Positions 17,880 through 26,597 of a DNA stretch of 64,000 nucleotides are shown here, piece by piece (the first letter of the stretch is position 1; each line of letters opens with the position of its first letter). Source of the stretch: Nocardioides luteus (GTDB lineage: Bacteria > Actinomycetota > Actinomycetes > Propionibacteriales > Nocardioidaceae); the NCBI RefSeq assembly GCF_015752315.1, contig NZ_JADOVJ010000001.1, positions 2,472,501 through 2,536,500 on the forward strand, written 5' to 3'. A program made the position numbers and the translations under genes. The notes under the pieces are model-generated. The model saw only the letters and a program-made list of their open reading frames with translations, was not told the DNA's origin and did no database searches.

Positions 17880-17913
17880 TGCGGCTTCCCTGTCAGGAAG
17901 CTCGGCGTCAGGA

Positions 17914-18015
17914 TCAGGAGGGGCTGTTGCCGGCGAGAGCGCCGATCACCACGAGCGCGATGACGACCAGGGCGGCGATGACCATGAGGCCGGCCGGGCT
18001 CCGGAAGTCGAACAT
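17914..18015 (-). CDS. 33-aa single-span membrane protein
   Basis: Very short frame beginning MFDFRSPAGL, with one continuous hydrophobic helix (about residues 9-28, V/I/A/L-rich) and a polar tail ending NSPS. Start ATG at 18015 is preceded by AAAGGAA at suitable spacing (gene reads leftward). Composition and layout are those of small actinobacterial membrane peptides; no function can be assigned. A DosR-like dyad lies about 130 bp upstream. Confidence 0.5.
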   Translation of the reverse strand: MFDFRSPAGLMVIAALVVIALVVIGALAGNSPS

Positions 18016-18326
18016 GGGGATTCCTTTCGGCTAGTTCGGCGACAGGCGTCGAGTGGGGACCGATGGCCTGCGGACGCGTCGGAAGAGCCAGTCACCGGCG
18101 ATACCCGCGGCGTCGCGTATACATAACCAGCCGGGCTCGGGAAGCGCGTAGGGCCTAAAGTCCTAATTTTTACCGAAGCCATTCACGTCGAGAGAGATAT
18201 GTGATATGGCAACAGTCCGCTCGATGAACGTCTTGACAGACTAGCTCCCCGTCGGGACCGGCCGGCCGCCGGTGTCGCCGGAGACGTCCCGACTGTGAGG
18301 CCCGTCACTCGACCCGGTCAGGTCGG
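18016..18326. other. Gene-free stretch with a DosR-like dyad
   Basis: No coding frame is supported here. AT content is raised around 18115-18180. GGGCCTAAAGTCCT (18151-18164) matches 12 of 14 core positions of the DosR/DevR box GGGACTWWAGTCCC. On the minus strand a TA-rich -10-like segment (about 18118-18126) lies between it and the 33-aa gene. Apart from that I see nothing firm. Confidence 0.4.
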
Positions 18327-19793
18327 TCAGGTCAGCCCGGCGGCATGACGTCCGGCCCGGCGCCCGAAGTACGAGCCGTCGCCGAGCTGCATGCCCGAGG
18401 CGTAGCCCTTGGCGTCCTGGGCGAGGTTGGCCGCACAGGCGCCGGCCGCGTAGAGGCCGGCGATCGCGGAGCCGTCCTCGCGGCGTACCTCTCCGTCGAC
18501 CGTGGTCGCCAGACCGCCCATGGTGAACCCGGCGTACATCGCCCTGCCGAGGGAGAGGTCGTAGGCGCCCCAGGGGCCGGCGTCCTGCGGCTCGGTCCAC
18601 TCCGGCGCCTTGTGGAGCTCCGGGTCCTCGCCGCTGGCGGCGTGGGTGTTGTAGGAGGTCAGGGTCTCGTTCAGCGCCTCGAAGGGGACACCGAGGCCGG
18701 CCGCCATCTCCTCGACCGTCTCCCACCCGTCGATGAACGGGCACAGCGGCATCTTCGGGTGCTCGATGTGCGCCGAGTCGACGATCAGGAAGGCCGCCGA
18801 GTCCGGCTGCTCCATGACGAAGGCGGCGGTACGCGCGTGGTAGGAGTCCTCGGCCACGAACCGCCGGCCGTGCTTGTTGACGATGATCCCGGTCAGCAGG
18901 ATCGAGGGCGGGTAGAACGGCGCGGTCTGGAACGGCTCGTCCATGAACCGCCACCGGCCGCCCGCCGAGGCGCCCAGCCGCAGGCCGAGGCCGTCGTCAT
19001 AGGTCGAGGCCAGCGGGAAGAGCTTCTCGCCGAGCCGGGGCGTGTGCTCGGCGACCATGTCGGCGTTGCCGACGAAGCCGCCGGCGGCGAGGATCACCGC
19101 CTTGGCCCGGATCGCGCCGCGCTCCTCGAAGCGGCGCCAGGCCAGGCCGACGACCCGGCCGTCCTCGATCACCAGGTTGGTGGCCCCGGTCTCGTAGCGG
19201 ATCTCGGCGCTGGTCTCGGCCAGGCGGTCGGCCATCCGGTCGACGACCAGCTTGGCCCCGCCGGTGTCGCCCGGCACGGGCACCTTGTGGCCGCGCGGCG
19301 CGGGGACGGCAAGGTCACGGAACGGGTGCACCTTCTCGTTGCCGGTGTACATCAGCCCCTCGGTGCCGGGCTGGATCACCGCCTTGCCGGGCCAGAACGA
19401 GCGCTCGAACTCGAAGCCCAGCGCCTCGAGCCAGTCGAAGTGCTCGACCGAGTCGTCGCAGTAGGACCGGATCTTGTCGTCCTCGGGCTCCTTGGAGACC
19501 GCGCGGATGTACTTGAACATCTCCTCGGCCGAGTCCTCGATCCCGGTCGCCTTCTGCACCGCGGTGCCGCCGCCGAGATAGAAGTGGCCGCCGGCCATCG
19601 CCGAGGTGCCGCCGGGCTCGGCGGCACGCTCCAGCAGGATCGTGCGGGCACCGGTCCGGGCCGCCTCCAGCGCCGCGGCTCCGCCGGCCACGCCGAAGCC
19701 GACCACGACCACGTCGGTCTCCTCCGACCAGCCGCCGAAGCGCTCCTCGACGTCGGCGGGGGAGAGTACGTCGGGGAGTGCCGTGCCGCTCAT
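18327..19793 (-). CDS. KstD-like FAD-dependent dehydrogenase
   Basis: 488 aa flavoprotein of the fumarate reductase/3-ketosteroid dehydrogenase superfamily. The N-terminal FAD-binding motif is VVVVGFGVAGGAAAL (about residues 28-42), then ERAAEPGGTSAMAGGHFYLGGG. The C-terminal FAD contact is AGLYAAGACAANLAQDAKGYASG. It is shorter and clearly different from the canonical KstD at 20677-22356, so the substrate may be another ketosteroid or a related enone. Third gene of the minus operon kstD-chsH3-this gene; its ATG overlaps the stop of the hydratase gene (ATGA). Family assignment is firm, substrate uncertain. Confidence 0.8.
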   Translation of the reverse strand: MSGTALPDVLSPADVEERFGGWSEETDVVVVGFGVAGGAAALEAARTGARTILLERAAEPGGTSAMAGGHFYLGGGTAVQKATGIEDSAEEMFKYIRAVSKEPEDDKIRSYCDDSVEHFDWLEALGFEFERSFWPGKAVIQPGTEGLMYTGNEKVHPFRDLAVPAPRGHKVPVPGDTGGAKLVVDRMADRLAETSAEIRYETGATNLVIEDGRVVGLAWRRFEERGAIRAKAVILAAGGFVGNADMVAEHTPRLGEKLFPLASTYDDGLGLRLGASAGGRWRFMDEPFQTAPFYPPSILLTGIIVNKHGRRFVAEDSYHARTAAFVMEQPDSAAFLIVDSAHIEHPKMPLCPFIDGWETVEEMAAGLGVPFEALNETLTSYNTHAASGEDPELHKAPEWTEPQDAGPWGAYDLSLGRAMYAGFTMGGLATTVDGEVRREDGSAIAGLYAAGACAANLAQDAKGYASGMQLGDGSYFGRRAGRHAAGLT

Positions 19794-20677
19794 GCCGTCG
19801 CCTCCAGGTAGCAGTCGGCGAGGACCGGGGCGCCGTCGCGCGCCGGATCGGTCGACGAGATCGTCGCTCGGATCAGGATTATGGGCTCCTCGTCCCAGGC
19901 CTCGATCGAGATCGTCTCGCCCGGGAAGACGATCCCGGCGAACCTGGCACCGAACCCGCCCACCCGGGTCGCGTCGCCGTCCAAGAGGAGCCCGGTCGCC
20001 TCGCGCAGCACGATCCCGTAGGAGCACAGCCCGTGCAGGATCGGCTTGGGGAAGCCCGCCTTCGCGGCGAAGGCGGGGTCGGCGTGCAGCGGGTTGCGGT
20101 CGCCGCAGAGCCGGTAGAGCAGCGCCTGCTGCTCCGTGACGTCGTACGCAGCCACCGCATCGGGCGCGCGGTCGGGAACCGGCACCGACGTCGACGGCCC
20201 GCGCTCACCCCCGAAGCCGCCCTCGCCGCGTACGAAGATCGAGCTTCGGACCGTCCACAGCGGATCGCCGGCCGGGGTCGTGGCGACGCCCTCCTGGACG
20301 ATGACGGCGGCCTTGCCCTTGTCCCAGACCTCGGCGATCCGGGTCGTGACGACCGCGTCACCGGAGGTGGGGATCGGGCCGTCGACGTGGATCTCCTGGG
20401 AGCCGTGGAGCACCGAGGCCAGGTCGATGTCGCAGCCGGGCAGGTTGAGTGACGGCGGCTCGGTGGCGTGGAAGGTCGGCGCGACGACCCCGAAGGACGG
20501 CAGCACCGTCAGCGCGTCGGAGTCCAGCGTGTAGCGCAGGGCGGCCGGGTCGGTCGCGTCTCCGGGACGCGAGCCGGCGCCGATGCCGAGGTGGTAGAGC
20601 AGCACGTCGGACGAGGTCCACGAGAACGACTGCGACGGCAGCGAGGCGCCGATGGCCTTGGCGGGGTCGATGGGCAT
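19790..20677 (-). CDS. MaoC-family steroid enoyl-CoA hydratase (ChsH3/Hsd4B-like)
   Basis: 295 aa with two hot-dog halves. The C-terminal one carries the R-specific hydratase signature YRLCGDRNPLHADPAFA (Asp/His pair) and FPKPILHGLCSYG. M. tuberculosis Rv3538 (about 286 aa; ChsH3/Hsd4B) sits beside kstD in the same way and hydrates the enoyl-CoA of the first side-chain beta-oxidation round. ATG 20677 shares one base with the kstD stop, so translation is coupled. A longer frame exists upstream but runs through kstD and is not used. Confidence 0.85.
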   Translation of the reverse strand: MPIDPAKAIGASLPSQSFSWTSSDVLLYHLGIGAGSRPGDATDPAALRYTLDSDALTVLPSFGVVAPTFHATEPPSLNLPGCDIDLASVLHGSQEIHVDGPIPTSGDAVVTTRIAEVWDKGKAAVIVQEGVATTPAGDPLWTVRSSIFVRGEGGFGGERGPSTSVPVPDRAPDAVAAYDVTEQQALLYRLCGDRNPLHADPAFAAKAGFPKPILHGLCSYGIVLREATGLLLDGDATRVGGFGARFAGIVFPGETISIEAWDEEPIILIRATISSTDPARDGAPVLADCYLEATA

Positions 20678-22356
20678 CAGCTGTTCTCCTTGAGAGCGCA
20701 GTCCTCGGCGGCCAGGTAGCCGAAGACCAGGGCGGGGCCGATGGTGGCGCCGGGGCCGGCGTAGGTGCGGCCCATGACGGCGGAGGAGACGTTTCCGGCG
20801 GCGTAGAGACCCTCGATGACGGAGCCGTCGGGCCGCAGGACCCGGGCGCGCTTGTCGGTGACCAGGCCGCCCTTGGTGCCGAGGTCGCCGGGGGCCATCT
20901 TGACGGCGTAGAACGGAGCCTGGTCGATGACGTTGAGCGAGCAGTTCGGCTTGACGGTGGGGTCGGAGTAGTACTTGTCGTAGGTCGACTCGCCGCGGTG
21001 GAAGTCCTCGTCGACGCCCGACTCGGCGAAGCGGTTGAACCGGGCCAGGGTCTCGCGGAGTCCGTCCACGGGCACCTCGATCTTCTCTGCGAGCGCTTCG
21101 ACGGAAGAAGCCTTCACGACGACCCCGCTCTTGAGCCAGCGCCCCGGGAACGGCTGGCCCGGGCCGAGCCCCGCGAAGATGTAGCGGTTGCGGTAACGCT
21201 GGTCGAAGACCAGCCACGCCGGGACGTGCGAGACCCCTGTCTCCTGCCCCTTGTAGATCTCGTGGACCGCCTCGACATAGGGGAGCGCCTCGTTCATGAA
21301 CCGCTTGCCCGCGCCGTTGACGATGATCGAACCGGGCAGGTTGCGCTCGGCGAGCGCGAACCAGGGCCGTCCCGGGAACGGGATCGTCGGGCCCCACCAG
21401 GACTCGTCCATGAGATCGGTGTCCGCGCCGGCGGCGATCCCGGCCAGGATCCCGCCGCCGGTGTTGGAGAAGGCGCCGGTGGTCCACTCGACCGAGGTCG
21501 GCGCGGGCAGGTACTTCTCCCGCATCTCCAGGTTGCGTTCGAAGCCACCCGAGCCCAGGATCACGCCGCGCCGCGCCCGGATCACCGAGGTCGGGCCGGA
21601 CTCGCCGTGGCGCACCTCGACGCCCACGACACGGCCGTCCTCGGTGACCAGGCCGACCAGCTCGGTCTCGTACCGGATCGGGACGCCGGCATCCATCAGG
21701 CCCTTGCGCAGGCCGATCGCGAGCGCCGCGCCCATGGCGTACATCTTCCTGCCGAGCAGGCCGGCGAGGATCCGCGCGACCGCGATCTTGACCATCGTGA
21801 TCGGGCCGCGGACCGTGCGCATGCCGAGGCTGATCTTCCGGAAGTCGGCCTGGGTGACCACCATGTTGGCCGGCGACTTCGTGTAGGGCGGGTGCAGCCG
21901 GTCGAGCTCGGAACCGATGATCCGGGCGTCGAGCGGAGCCGGCTCGACGGAGCGGCCGGCGCCGCGGCCGCCGGGCGCCTCGGGGTGGTAGTCGGCGTAG
22001 TCGGGGACCCAGTTGAAGCGCACCGGGGTCTTCTCGCACACGAACGAGAGCACCTCCGGGCCGCGGCCCAGGAACGTCTCGCGGCGCTCGGCCGGCACGA
22101 CGTCGCCGACGATCGACTCGAGATAGAGGCTGGCGGCCTCGGGGGAGTCCTTCTGGTGGGCGGCTGCCAGGGCGTGGTTGCGCGGGATCCAGACCCCGCC
22201 GCCCGAGCGGGACGTCGATCCGCCGAAGTAGGCGCTCTTCTCGATGACGACGGTCTCGAGCCCGTGCCGGCGGGCGGCCGCGAGGGCCGCGGTCATCCCG
22301 GCGCCTCCGGCGCCCACGACCACGACGTCGTAGGTCTCCTCGTCGGTCTGTCCCAT
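20677..22356 (-). CDS. kstD: 3-ketosteroid delta1-dehydrogenase
   Basis: FAD enzyme introducing the C1-C2 double bond into 3-keto-4-ene steroids, so that with 3-ketosteroid 9alpha-hydroxylase ring B opens. 559 aa. It has the N-terminal dinucleotide fold VVVVGAGGAGMTAALAAA, then GGSTSRSGGGVWIP; a mid-chain substrate domain; and C-terminal GLYAAGNVSSAVMGRTYAG and GPALVFGYLAA, typical of KstD. First gene of the minus-strand operon with the KstR box at 22402-22415 46 bp upstream. Shine-Dalgarno GAGGGAG precedes the ATG. No 9alpha-hydroxylase gene is present in the window. Confidence 0.93.
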   Translation of the reverse strand: MGQTDEETYDVVVVGAGGAGMTAALAAARRHGLETVVIEKSAYFGGSTSRSGGGVWIPRNHALAAAHQKDSPEAASLYLESIVGDVVPAERRETFLGRGPEVLSFVCEKTPVRFNWVPDYADYHPEAPGGRGAGRSVEPAPLDARIIGSELDRLHPPYTKSPANMVVTQADFRKISLGMRTVRGPITMVKIAVARILAGLLGRKMYAMGAALAIGLRKGLMDAGVPIRYETELVGLVTEDGRVVGVEVRHGESGPTSVIRARRGVILGSGGFERNLEMREKYLPAPTSVEWTTGAFSNTGGGILAGIAAGADTDLMDESWWGPTIPFPGRPWFALAERNLPGSIIVNGAGKRFMNEALPYVEAVHEIYKGQETGVSHVPAWLVFDQRYRNRYIFAGLGPGQPFPGRWLKSGVVVKASSVEALAEKIEVPVDGLRETLARFNRFAESGVDEDFHRGESTYDKYYSDPTVKPNCSLNVIDQAPFYAVKMAPGDLGTKGGLVTDKRARVLRPDGSVIEGLYAAGNVSSAVMGRTYAGPGATIGPALVFGYLAAEDCALKENS

Positions 22357-22401
22357 GGTGCTCCCTCAACCTTGTGCGATCAGGCGGTGCTGTCTAAGAA
22401 C

Positions 22402-22415
22402 TGAAACACGTTCTA
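22402..22415 (-). promoter_or_regulatory. KstR box for kstD operon
   Basis: TGAAACACGTTCTA fits TNNAACNNGTTNNA. Located in the kstD/hsaA divergent spacer on the kstD side. Confidence 0.8.
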
Positions 22416-22460
22416 CCATAGATGACAGGCAACGAAACACGCCCGAGGACTCGACAAAAC

Positions 22461-22474
22461 TGAAACGTGTTCTA
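22461..22474 (+). promoter_or_regulatory. KstR box for hsa operon
   Basis: TGAAACGTGTTCTA fits TNNAACNNGTTNNA. A second, separate box on the hsaA side of the divergent spacer, so each promoter has its own operator. Confidence 0.8.
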
Positions 22475-22547
22475 GTATTGATCCATCGGCAGCGCACGAA
22501 TCGCGCCGCCCGACGACATCTGGGACACCATGCAGGAAGGCAGAGCG

Positions 22548-23741
22548 GTGAGCGAACCGACACAGCGCCCCCACAAGGACGCGCAGACCGTCAGGGACGG
22601 GGTGCAGGACCTGCTGCCCACCATCAGGGAGCGCGCCGAGGAGACCGAGCGCCTCCGGGTGGTGCCGGAGTCGAGCGTGAAGGAGCTGGAGGAGGTCGGC
22701 TTCTTCAAGCTCCTGCAGCCGGCCCGGTTCGGCGGGCTCGAGGCCGACCCGGTGGACTTCTACACCTGCGTACGCGACATCGCCTCCGCCTGCGGCTCGA
22801 CGGGCTGGGTCTCCAGCGTCCTGGGCGTGCACCCCTGGCAGATCGCGCTCTTCGACGACGAGGCGCAGCAGGCGGTCTGGGGCGAGGACCCCGACACCCG
22901 GGTCTCCTCCTCCTATGCCCCGATGGGCAAGGCGGCTCTCGTCGACGGCGGCTTCCGGCTCTCCGGACGCTGGTCGTTCTCCTCCGGCTGCGCGCACGCC
23001 ACGTGGGTGCTGCTCGGCGGCCTCGTCTTCAACGACGAGGGCCAGGTGGTCGACTTCCGTACGTTCCTGGTGCCCCGCGAGCGCTACGAGATCGTCGACG
23101 TCTGGAACGTCGTCGGCCTGGCCGGCACCGGCTCCAACGACATCGTGGTCGAGGACGTCTTCATCCCGGAGACCTTCACGCTCTCGATGGCCGAGACCGG
23201 GCGGTGCAAGGGCCCCGGGCAGGCGGTCAACACCGGCGACCTCTACAAGCTGCAGTTCCACTCGCTGTTCACCACCACGATCACCACGCCGATCATCGGC
23301 ATGGCCCGCGGCGCCTACGACGAGCACGTCACCATGCAGCAGAACCGGGTGCGCGCCTCCTACGGCGAGAAGGCATCGCTCGACCCGTTCGCCGCGGTGC
23401 GCGTGGCGACCGCGTCCTCCGACATCGACGCCGCCTGGGCGCTGCTGGTGGGCAACATCCGCGAGCAGCAGGCCTACGTCGCGCGCGGCGAGAAGATCCC
23501 GATCTCCCAGCGGCTGCGGATCCGGCGTGACCAGGTCCTCGGTACGCAGCGGGCGATCGATGCGATCGACCTGCTCTTCGAGGCTTCCGGCGGCCGGGCC
23601 CTGGCCAACGGCACCCCGCTCCAGCGCGCCTGGCGCGACGCCCACGCCGGCCGTGTCCACGCCGCCAACGACCCCGAGCGCGCGCTGCAGATGTACGGCG
23701 CCTCCGAGTTCGGGCACAAGGTCGACCCGGGGATGTACTGA
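22548..23741 (+). CDS. hsaA: HsaA, 3-HSA monooxygenase oxygenase subunit
   Basis: Flavin-dependent hydroxylase converting 3-HSA to the catechol 3,4-DHSA using reduced flavin from HsaB. 397 aa, acyl-CoA dehydrogenase-like fold, close to the 394 aa of M. tuberculosis HsaA. Recognisable stretches include QPARFGGLEADPVDFY, GSTGWVSSVLGVHPWQ and SGRWSFSSGCAHATW. GTG 22548 was chosen because AGGAAGG lies 7 bases upstream; ATG 22530 in the same frame is the alternative. The stop shares a base with hsaD (TGATG). First gene of hsaA-hsaD-hsaC-hsaB under the KstR box at 22461. Confidence 0.93.
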   Translation: MSEPTQRPHKDAQTVRDGVQDLLPTIRERAEETERLRVVPESSVKELEEVGFFKLLQPARFGGLEADPVDFYTCVRDIASACGSTGWVSSVLGVHPWQIALFDDEAQQAVWGEDPDTRVSSSYAPMGKAALVDGGFRLSGRWSFSSGCAHATWVLLGGLVFNDEGQVVDFRTFLVPRERYEIVDVWNVVGLAGTGSNDIVVEDVFIPETFTLSMAETGRCKGPGQAVNTGDLYKLQFHSLFTTTITTPIIGMARGAYDEHVTMQQNRVRASYGEKASLDPFAAVRVATASSDIDAAWALLVGNIREQQAYVARGEKIPISQRLRIRRDQVLGTQRAIDAIDLLFEASGGRALANGTPLQRAWRDAHAGRVHAANDPERALQMYGASEFGHKVDPGMY

Positions 23742-24643
23742 TGGCACTGGTGAAAGAGGACGTCGCTCATGACGTCGCGATCAAGACCGAGGCCGCCGGC
23801 GAGATCTCGCTGCGCTACTACGACCTGGGTTCAGATGGGGATGACCGGCTGCCGCTGGTGATGCTTCACGGCGGGGGTCCCGGGGCCTCGTCGTGGTCCA
23901 ACTTCGGCTCGGCGCTGGAGGGCTTCGCGGCCGACTTCCGCACGATCCTGGTCGACCAGCCGGGGTTCGGCGCCTCCGACAAGCCGGAGGTGGTGGGCAA
24001 CTACTACCGCTTCGCCGGCGACGCGGTGATCGCGCTGCTCGACGAGCTGGGCCTGAAGAAGGTGCACCTGCTCGGCAACTCGCTCGGCGGCGGCACCGCG
24101 ATGCGGATCGCGCTGACCTACCCGGACCGGGTCGGCCGGCTGGTGCTGATGGGGCCGGGCGGGCTCTCGCTCAACCTCTTCCACGCCGATCCCACCGAGG
24201 GCGTACAACGCCTGATGGACTTCTCCGGCGACCCCACGCGGGAGGCGCTCAAGGCGTTCATCTCGACCATGGTCGTCAACCAGAAGCTGGTCACCGACGA
24301 GCTGGTCGAGGAGCGGTTCGCGGACGCGACCGCGCCCGGCGCGCGAGAGGCGATGGCGTCGATGGGGTGGTCGTTCTACAACCCCGAGACCGCCGAGGAC
24401 GGCATGCTCTGGCGCGAGGCCCACCAGCTCAAGCACCACACCCTGCTCACCTGGGGGCGCGAGGACCGGGTCAACCCGCTCGACGGCGCGTTCCCCGCCC
24501 TGAAGCTGATCCCCAAGGCACAGCTGCATGTCTTCCCGCGCTGTGGGCACTGGGCACAGATCGAGGCCGCCGACGAGTTCCGCGAGATCGCAGTCTCGTT
24601 CTTGAAGAGGCACAGGGAGCGTACTGCCGAGGAGAAGCGATGA
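23741..24643 (+). CDS. hsaD: HsaD, 4,9-DSHA hydrolase (C-C bond)
   Basis: Alpha/beta hydrolase that splits the meta-cleavage product 4,9-DSHA into a C/D-ring propanoate and a 2-hydroxyhexadienoate. 300 aa. The catalytic triad is visible: Ser114 in GNSLGGG, Asp242 in WGREDRVNP and His270 in RCGHWAQIE. The oxyanion HGGGPGASSW is near residue 45. Numbering of the Ser agrees with mycobacterial HsaD. One-base overlap with hsaA and 4-base overlap with hsaC indicate coupled translation. Confidence 0.95.
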   Translation: MALVKEDVAHDVAIKTEAAGEISLRYYDLGSDGDDRLPLVMLHGGGPGASSWSNFGSALEGFAADFRTILVDQPGFGASDKPEVVGNYYRFAGDAVIALLDELGLKKVHLLGNSLGGGTAMRIALTYPDRVGRLVLMGPGGLSLNLFHADPTEGVQRLMDFSGDPTREALKAFISTMVVNQKLVTDELVEERFADATAPGAREAMASMGWSFYNPETAEDGMLWREAHQLKHHTLLTWGREDRVNPLDGAFPALKLIPKAQLHVFPRCGHWAQIEAADEFREIAVSFLKRHRERTAEEKR

Positions 24644-25539
24644 GCATCGACATCAAGTCCATGGGCTACGTACGCGTCACCAGCACCGACCTGGAGGCGT
24701 GGCGTACGTTCGCGGAGAAGGTCCTCGGCCTCGTGACGGCCAAGGGGCCGGACCCGGAGCACCTCTACTACCGCATCGACGAGGTCTCGGCGCGCCTGGT
24801 GATCGAGCCGGGCGAGGTGGACCAGCTCGGCTGCGTCGGCTGGGAGGTCGCCGATCACACCGCCCTGGCGGAGGCCCGCGAGCACCTGGAGAAGTCCGGT
24901 GTCGAGGTCGAGGAGGGCACGCCCGAGGAGCTCGCCGAGCGCCGGGTGCAGGAGATGCTGCGCTTCCGCGACCCCTTCGACAACGTCTTCGAGCTCTTCC
25001 ACGGCATCACCTACGAGCGGCGCCCCGCGGTCTCGCCCTACGGCCACACCTTCGTGACCGGGGACCAGGGGATGGGCCACGTGGTGATCCCGGTCAGCGA
25101 CGACGTCGAGGCACTGGAGTTCTACCGCGACACGCTCGGGTTCCGGCTGCGCGACTCGATGAGCATGCCCGGCGAGTTCGCCGGCAAGGAGCCCGGCACC
25201 AAGATCTGGCTGCGCTTCCTCGGGATCAACCCGCGCCACCACTCGCTGGCTTTCCTGCCGTTCCCCAACGACTCCAAGTGCGTGCACATCATGCTCGAGG
25301 TCGACAAGCTCGACGACGTCGGCCGGGCGCTGGAGCGGGTCAAGAAGTACGGCGCGAAGCTGTCGGCGACGCTCGGGCGGCACATGAACGACGAGATGGT
25401 CTCGTTCTACGTGAAGTCCCCGGGCGGTTTCGACATCGAGTTCGGCACCGAGGGGCTGCAGGTCGACGACCAGAAGTGGGTCGCCCGGGAGTCCACGGCC
25501 GTCTCGTACTGGGGTCACGACTTCGGCGTAGGCCAGTGA
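24640..25539 (+). CDS. hsaC: HsaC, 3,4-DHSA extradiol dioxygenase
   Basis: Fe(II) meta-cleavage of the steroid catechol ring A. 299 aa, two vicinal-oxygen-chelate modules. The likely metal ligands are His147 (GMGHVVIP), His200 or 201 (RHHSLAF) and Glu267 (FDIEFG), with His/Tyr second-sphere residues around VSYWGHDFG at the C-terminus. Length and motifs match mycobacterial HsaC. ATG overlaps the hsaD stop. Confidence 0.94.
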   Translation: MSIDIKSMGYVRVTSTDLEAWRTFAEKVLGLVTAKGPDPEHLYYRIDEVSARLVIEPGEVDQLGCVGWEVADHTALAEAREHLEKSGVEVEEGTPEELAERRVQEMLRFRDPFDNVFELFHGITYERRPAVSPYGHTFVTGDQGMGHVVIPVSDDVEALEFYRDTLGFRLRDSMSMPGEFAGKEPGTKIWLRFLGINPRHHSLAFLPFPNDSKCVHIMLEVDKLDDVGRALERVKKYGAKLSATLGRHMNDEMVSFYVKSPGGFDIEFGTEGLQVDDQKWVARESTAVSYWGHDFGVGQ

Positions 25540-25545
25540 TCGGGT

Positions 25546-26151
25546 ATGCGTATAGAGGTGCCTGACGGGATGTCTCCCGATGCCGCCGAGAGCTGGCCGC
25601 ATCCGGAGCTGATCGAGTCCTTCCACGGTCGCTTCGACTTCGAGGCGCCACCGTCTCCTCCGGAGACCCCTGCCGACGCGGAGGCCGATGCCCGGTTCCG
25701 TACGGTGCTGGGCCGGTTCGCCTCCGGGGTCACCGTGATCACGGCGCAGACCGCGGAAGGACCGGTGGGGATGACCTGCCAGTCGTTTTCGTCGGTGTCG
25801 CTGCGGCCGCCGCTGATCCTGTTCGCGCCCACGAAGTCCTCGCGGGCCTGGGCCCGGATCCGTCGGGCCGGGCACTTCTCGGTGAACATCCTCGCCGCGG
25901 ACCAGGAGGCGGTCTCGAACCAGTTCGCCTCCCGGGCCGCCGACAAGTACGCCGACATCTCCTGGACGCCCTCGGCCCACCACGGCGACCCGCACCTCTC
26001 CGGTGCCGTCGGCTACCTCGACTGTGCCGTCCACTCGGTCCACGAGGAGGGCGACCACTACCTCGTCGTCGGCCGCGTCCTCGATCTCGAGGAGGGCCCC
26101 GCCACCGAGCCCCTGCTCTTCTTCCGCAGCAACTACCGCGAGCTGGGCTGA
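25546..26151 (+). CDS. hsaB: HsaB, flavin reductase of the 3-HSA monooxygenase
   Basis: NAD(P)H:flavin reductase supplying reduced flavin to HsaA. 201 aa; flavin-reductase-like split barrel beginning near residue 45 (FRTVLGRFASGVTVITA, GMTCQSFSSVSLRPPLI, FSVNILAADQ). The N-terminal extension of about 40 residues makes it slightly longer than mycobacterial HsaB (about 187 aa). Starts 6 bp after hsaC, so it is the last cistron of the hsa operon. It converges on the RpiB-like gene with only 10 bp between the stops. Confidence 0.9.
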   Translation: MRIEVPDGMSPDAAESWPHPELIESFHGRFDFEAPPSPPETPADAEADARFRTVLGRFASGVTVITAQTAEGPVGMTCQSFSSVSLRPPLILFAPTKSSRAWARIRRAGHFSVNILAADQEAVSNQFASRAADKYADISWTPSAHHGDPHLSGAVGYLDCAVHSVHEEGDHYLVVGRVLDLEEGPATEPLLFFRSNYRELG

Positions 26152-26161
26152 GGCGGGTCTC

Positions 26162-26575
26162 TCAGGGGAGCTCGTCGAGGCGGCGGATGGCGTCGGCCTC
26201 GTCGGGGTCGGGGGTGGTCTCGTCGAGGAACGCCCGGGCCACCTCGACGGCGACGTCCGGGGCGAGGCGCTTGAGGCTCAACGCCAGGACGTTGGCGTCG
26301 TTCCACAGCCGGGCGCCGCGGGCGATCCAGGGCTCCCACGCCAACGCGGCGCGGACGCCCGGGACCTTGTTGGCGGCGATCGCCGTCCCGGTGCCGGTCC
26401 AGCACATCACCACGCCGACGTCGGCGCGGCCCTCGACGACCGCCCGGCCGATGCCGGCGCCGAGGTCGGGCCAGGAGTCGGTGTCGACGACCTCGACCTC
26501 ACCGCGCCCCCGCAGCTCGGCGAGCACGGCTCGGGTCGTCTCGTTCTCGTCATCGGCTCCGAAGGCGATCCGCAT
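26162..26575 (-). CDS. RpiB/LacAB-family sugar-phosphate isomerase-like protein
   Basis: 137 aa. The fold signature CWTGTGTAIAANKVPGVRAA (about residues 59-78) corresponds to the RpiB/LacA/LacB motif CGTGIG...AANKVPGIRAA, so the active-site Cys is kept but the neighbouring Gly is Trp. WNDANVLALS near residue 92 is also family-typical. Canonical RpiB interconverts ribose-5- and ribulose-5-phosphate; the motif change and the setting in a steroid cluster leave the substrate open. Convergent with hsaB and 22 bp downstream of the NTF2-like gene on the same strand, so probably co-transcribed with it from the KstR box at 27064. Confidence 0.75.
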   Translation of the reverse strand: MRIAFGADDENETTRAVLAELRGRGEVEVVDTDSWPDLGAGIGRAVVEGRADVGVVMCWTGTGTAIAANKVPGVRAALAWEPWIARGARLWNDANVLALSLKRLAPDVAVEVARAFLDETTPDPDEADAIRRLDELP

Positions 26576-26597
26576 GGTGTCGAACCTACCGCCGTCC

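Noticed and set aside
19790..22369. Single 859-aa protein covering chsH3-like and kstD regions on the minus strand
   Set aside because: Only the C-terminal part is hydratase. The upstream part is an out-of-frame reading of kstD. ATG 20677 overlaps the kstD stop and is the natural start.
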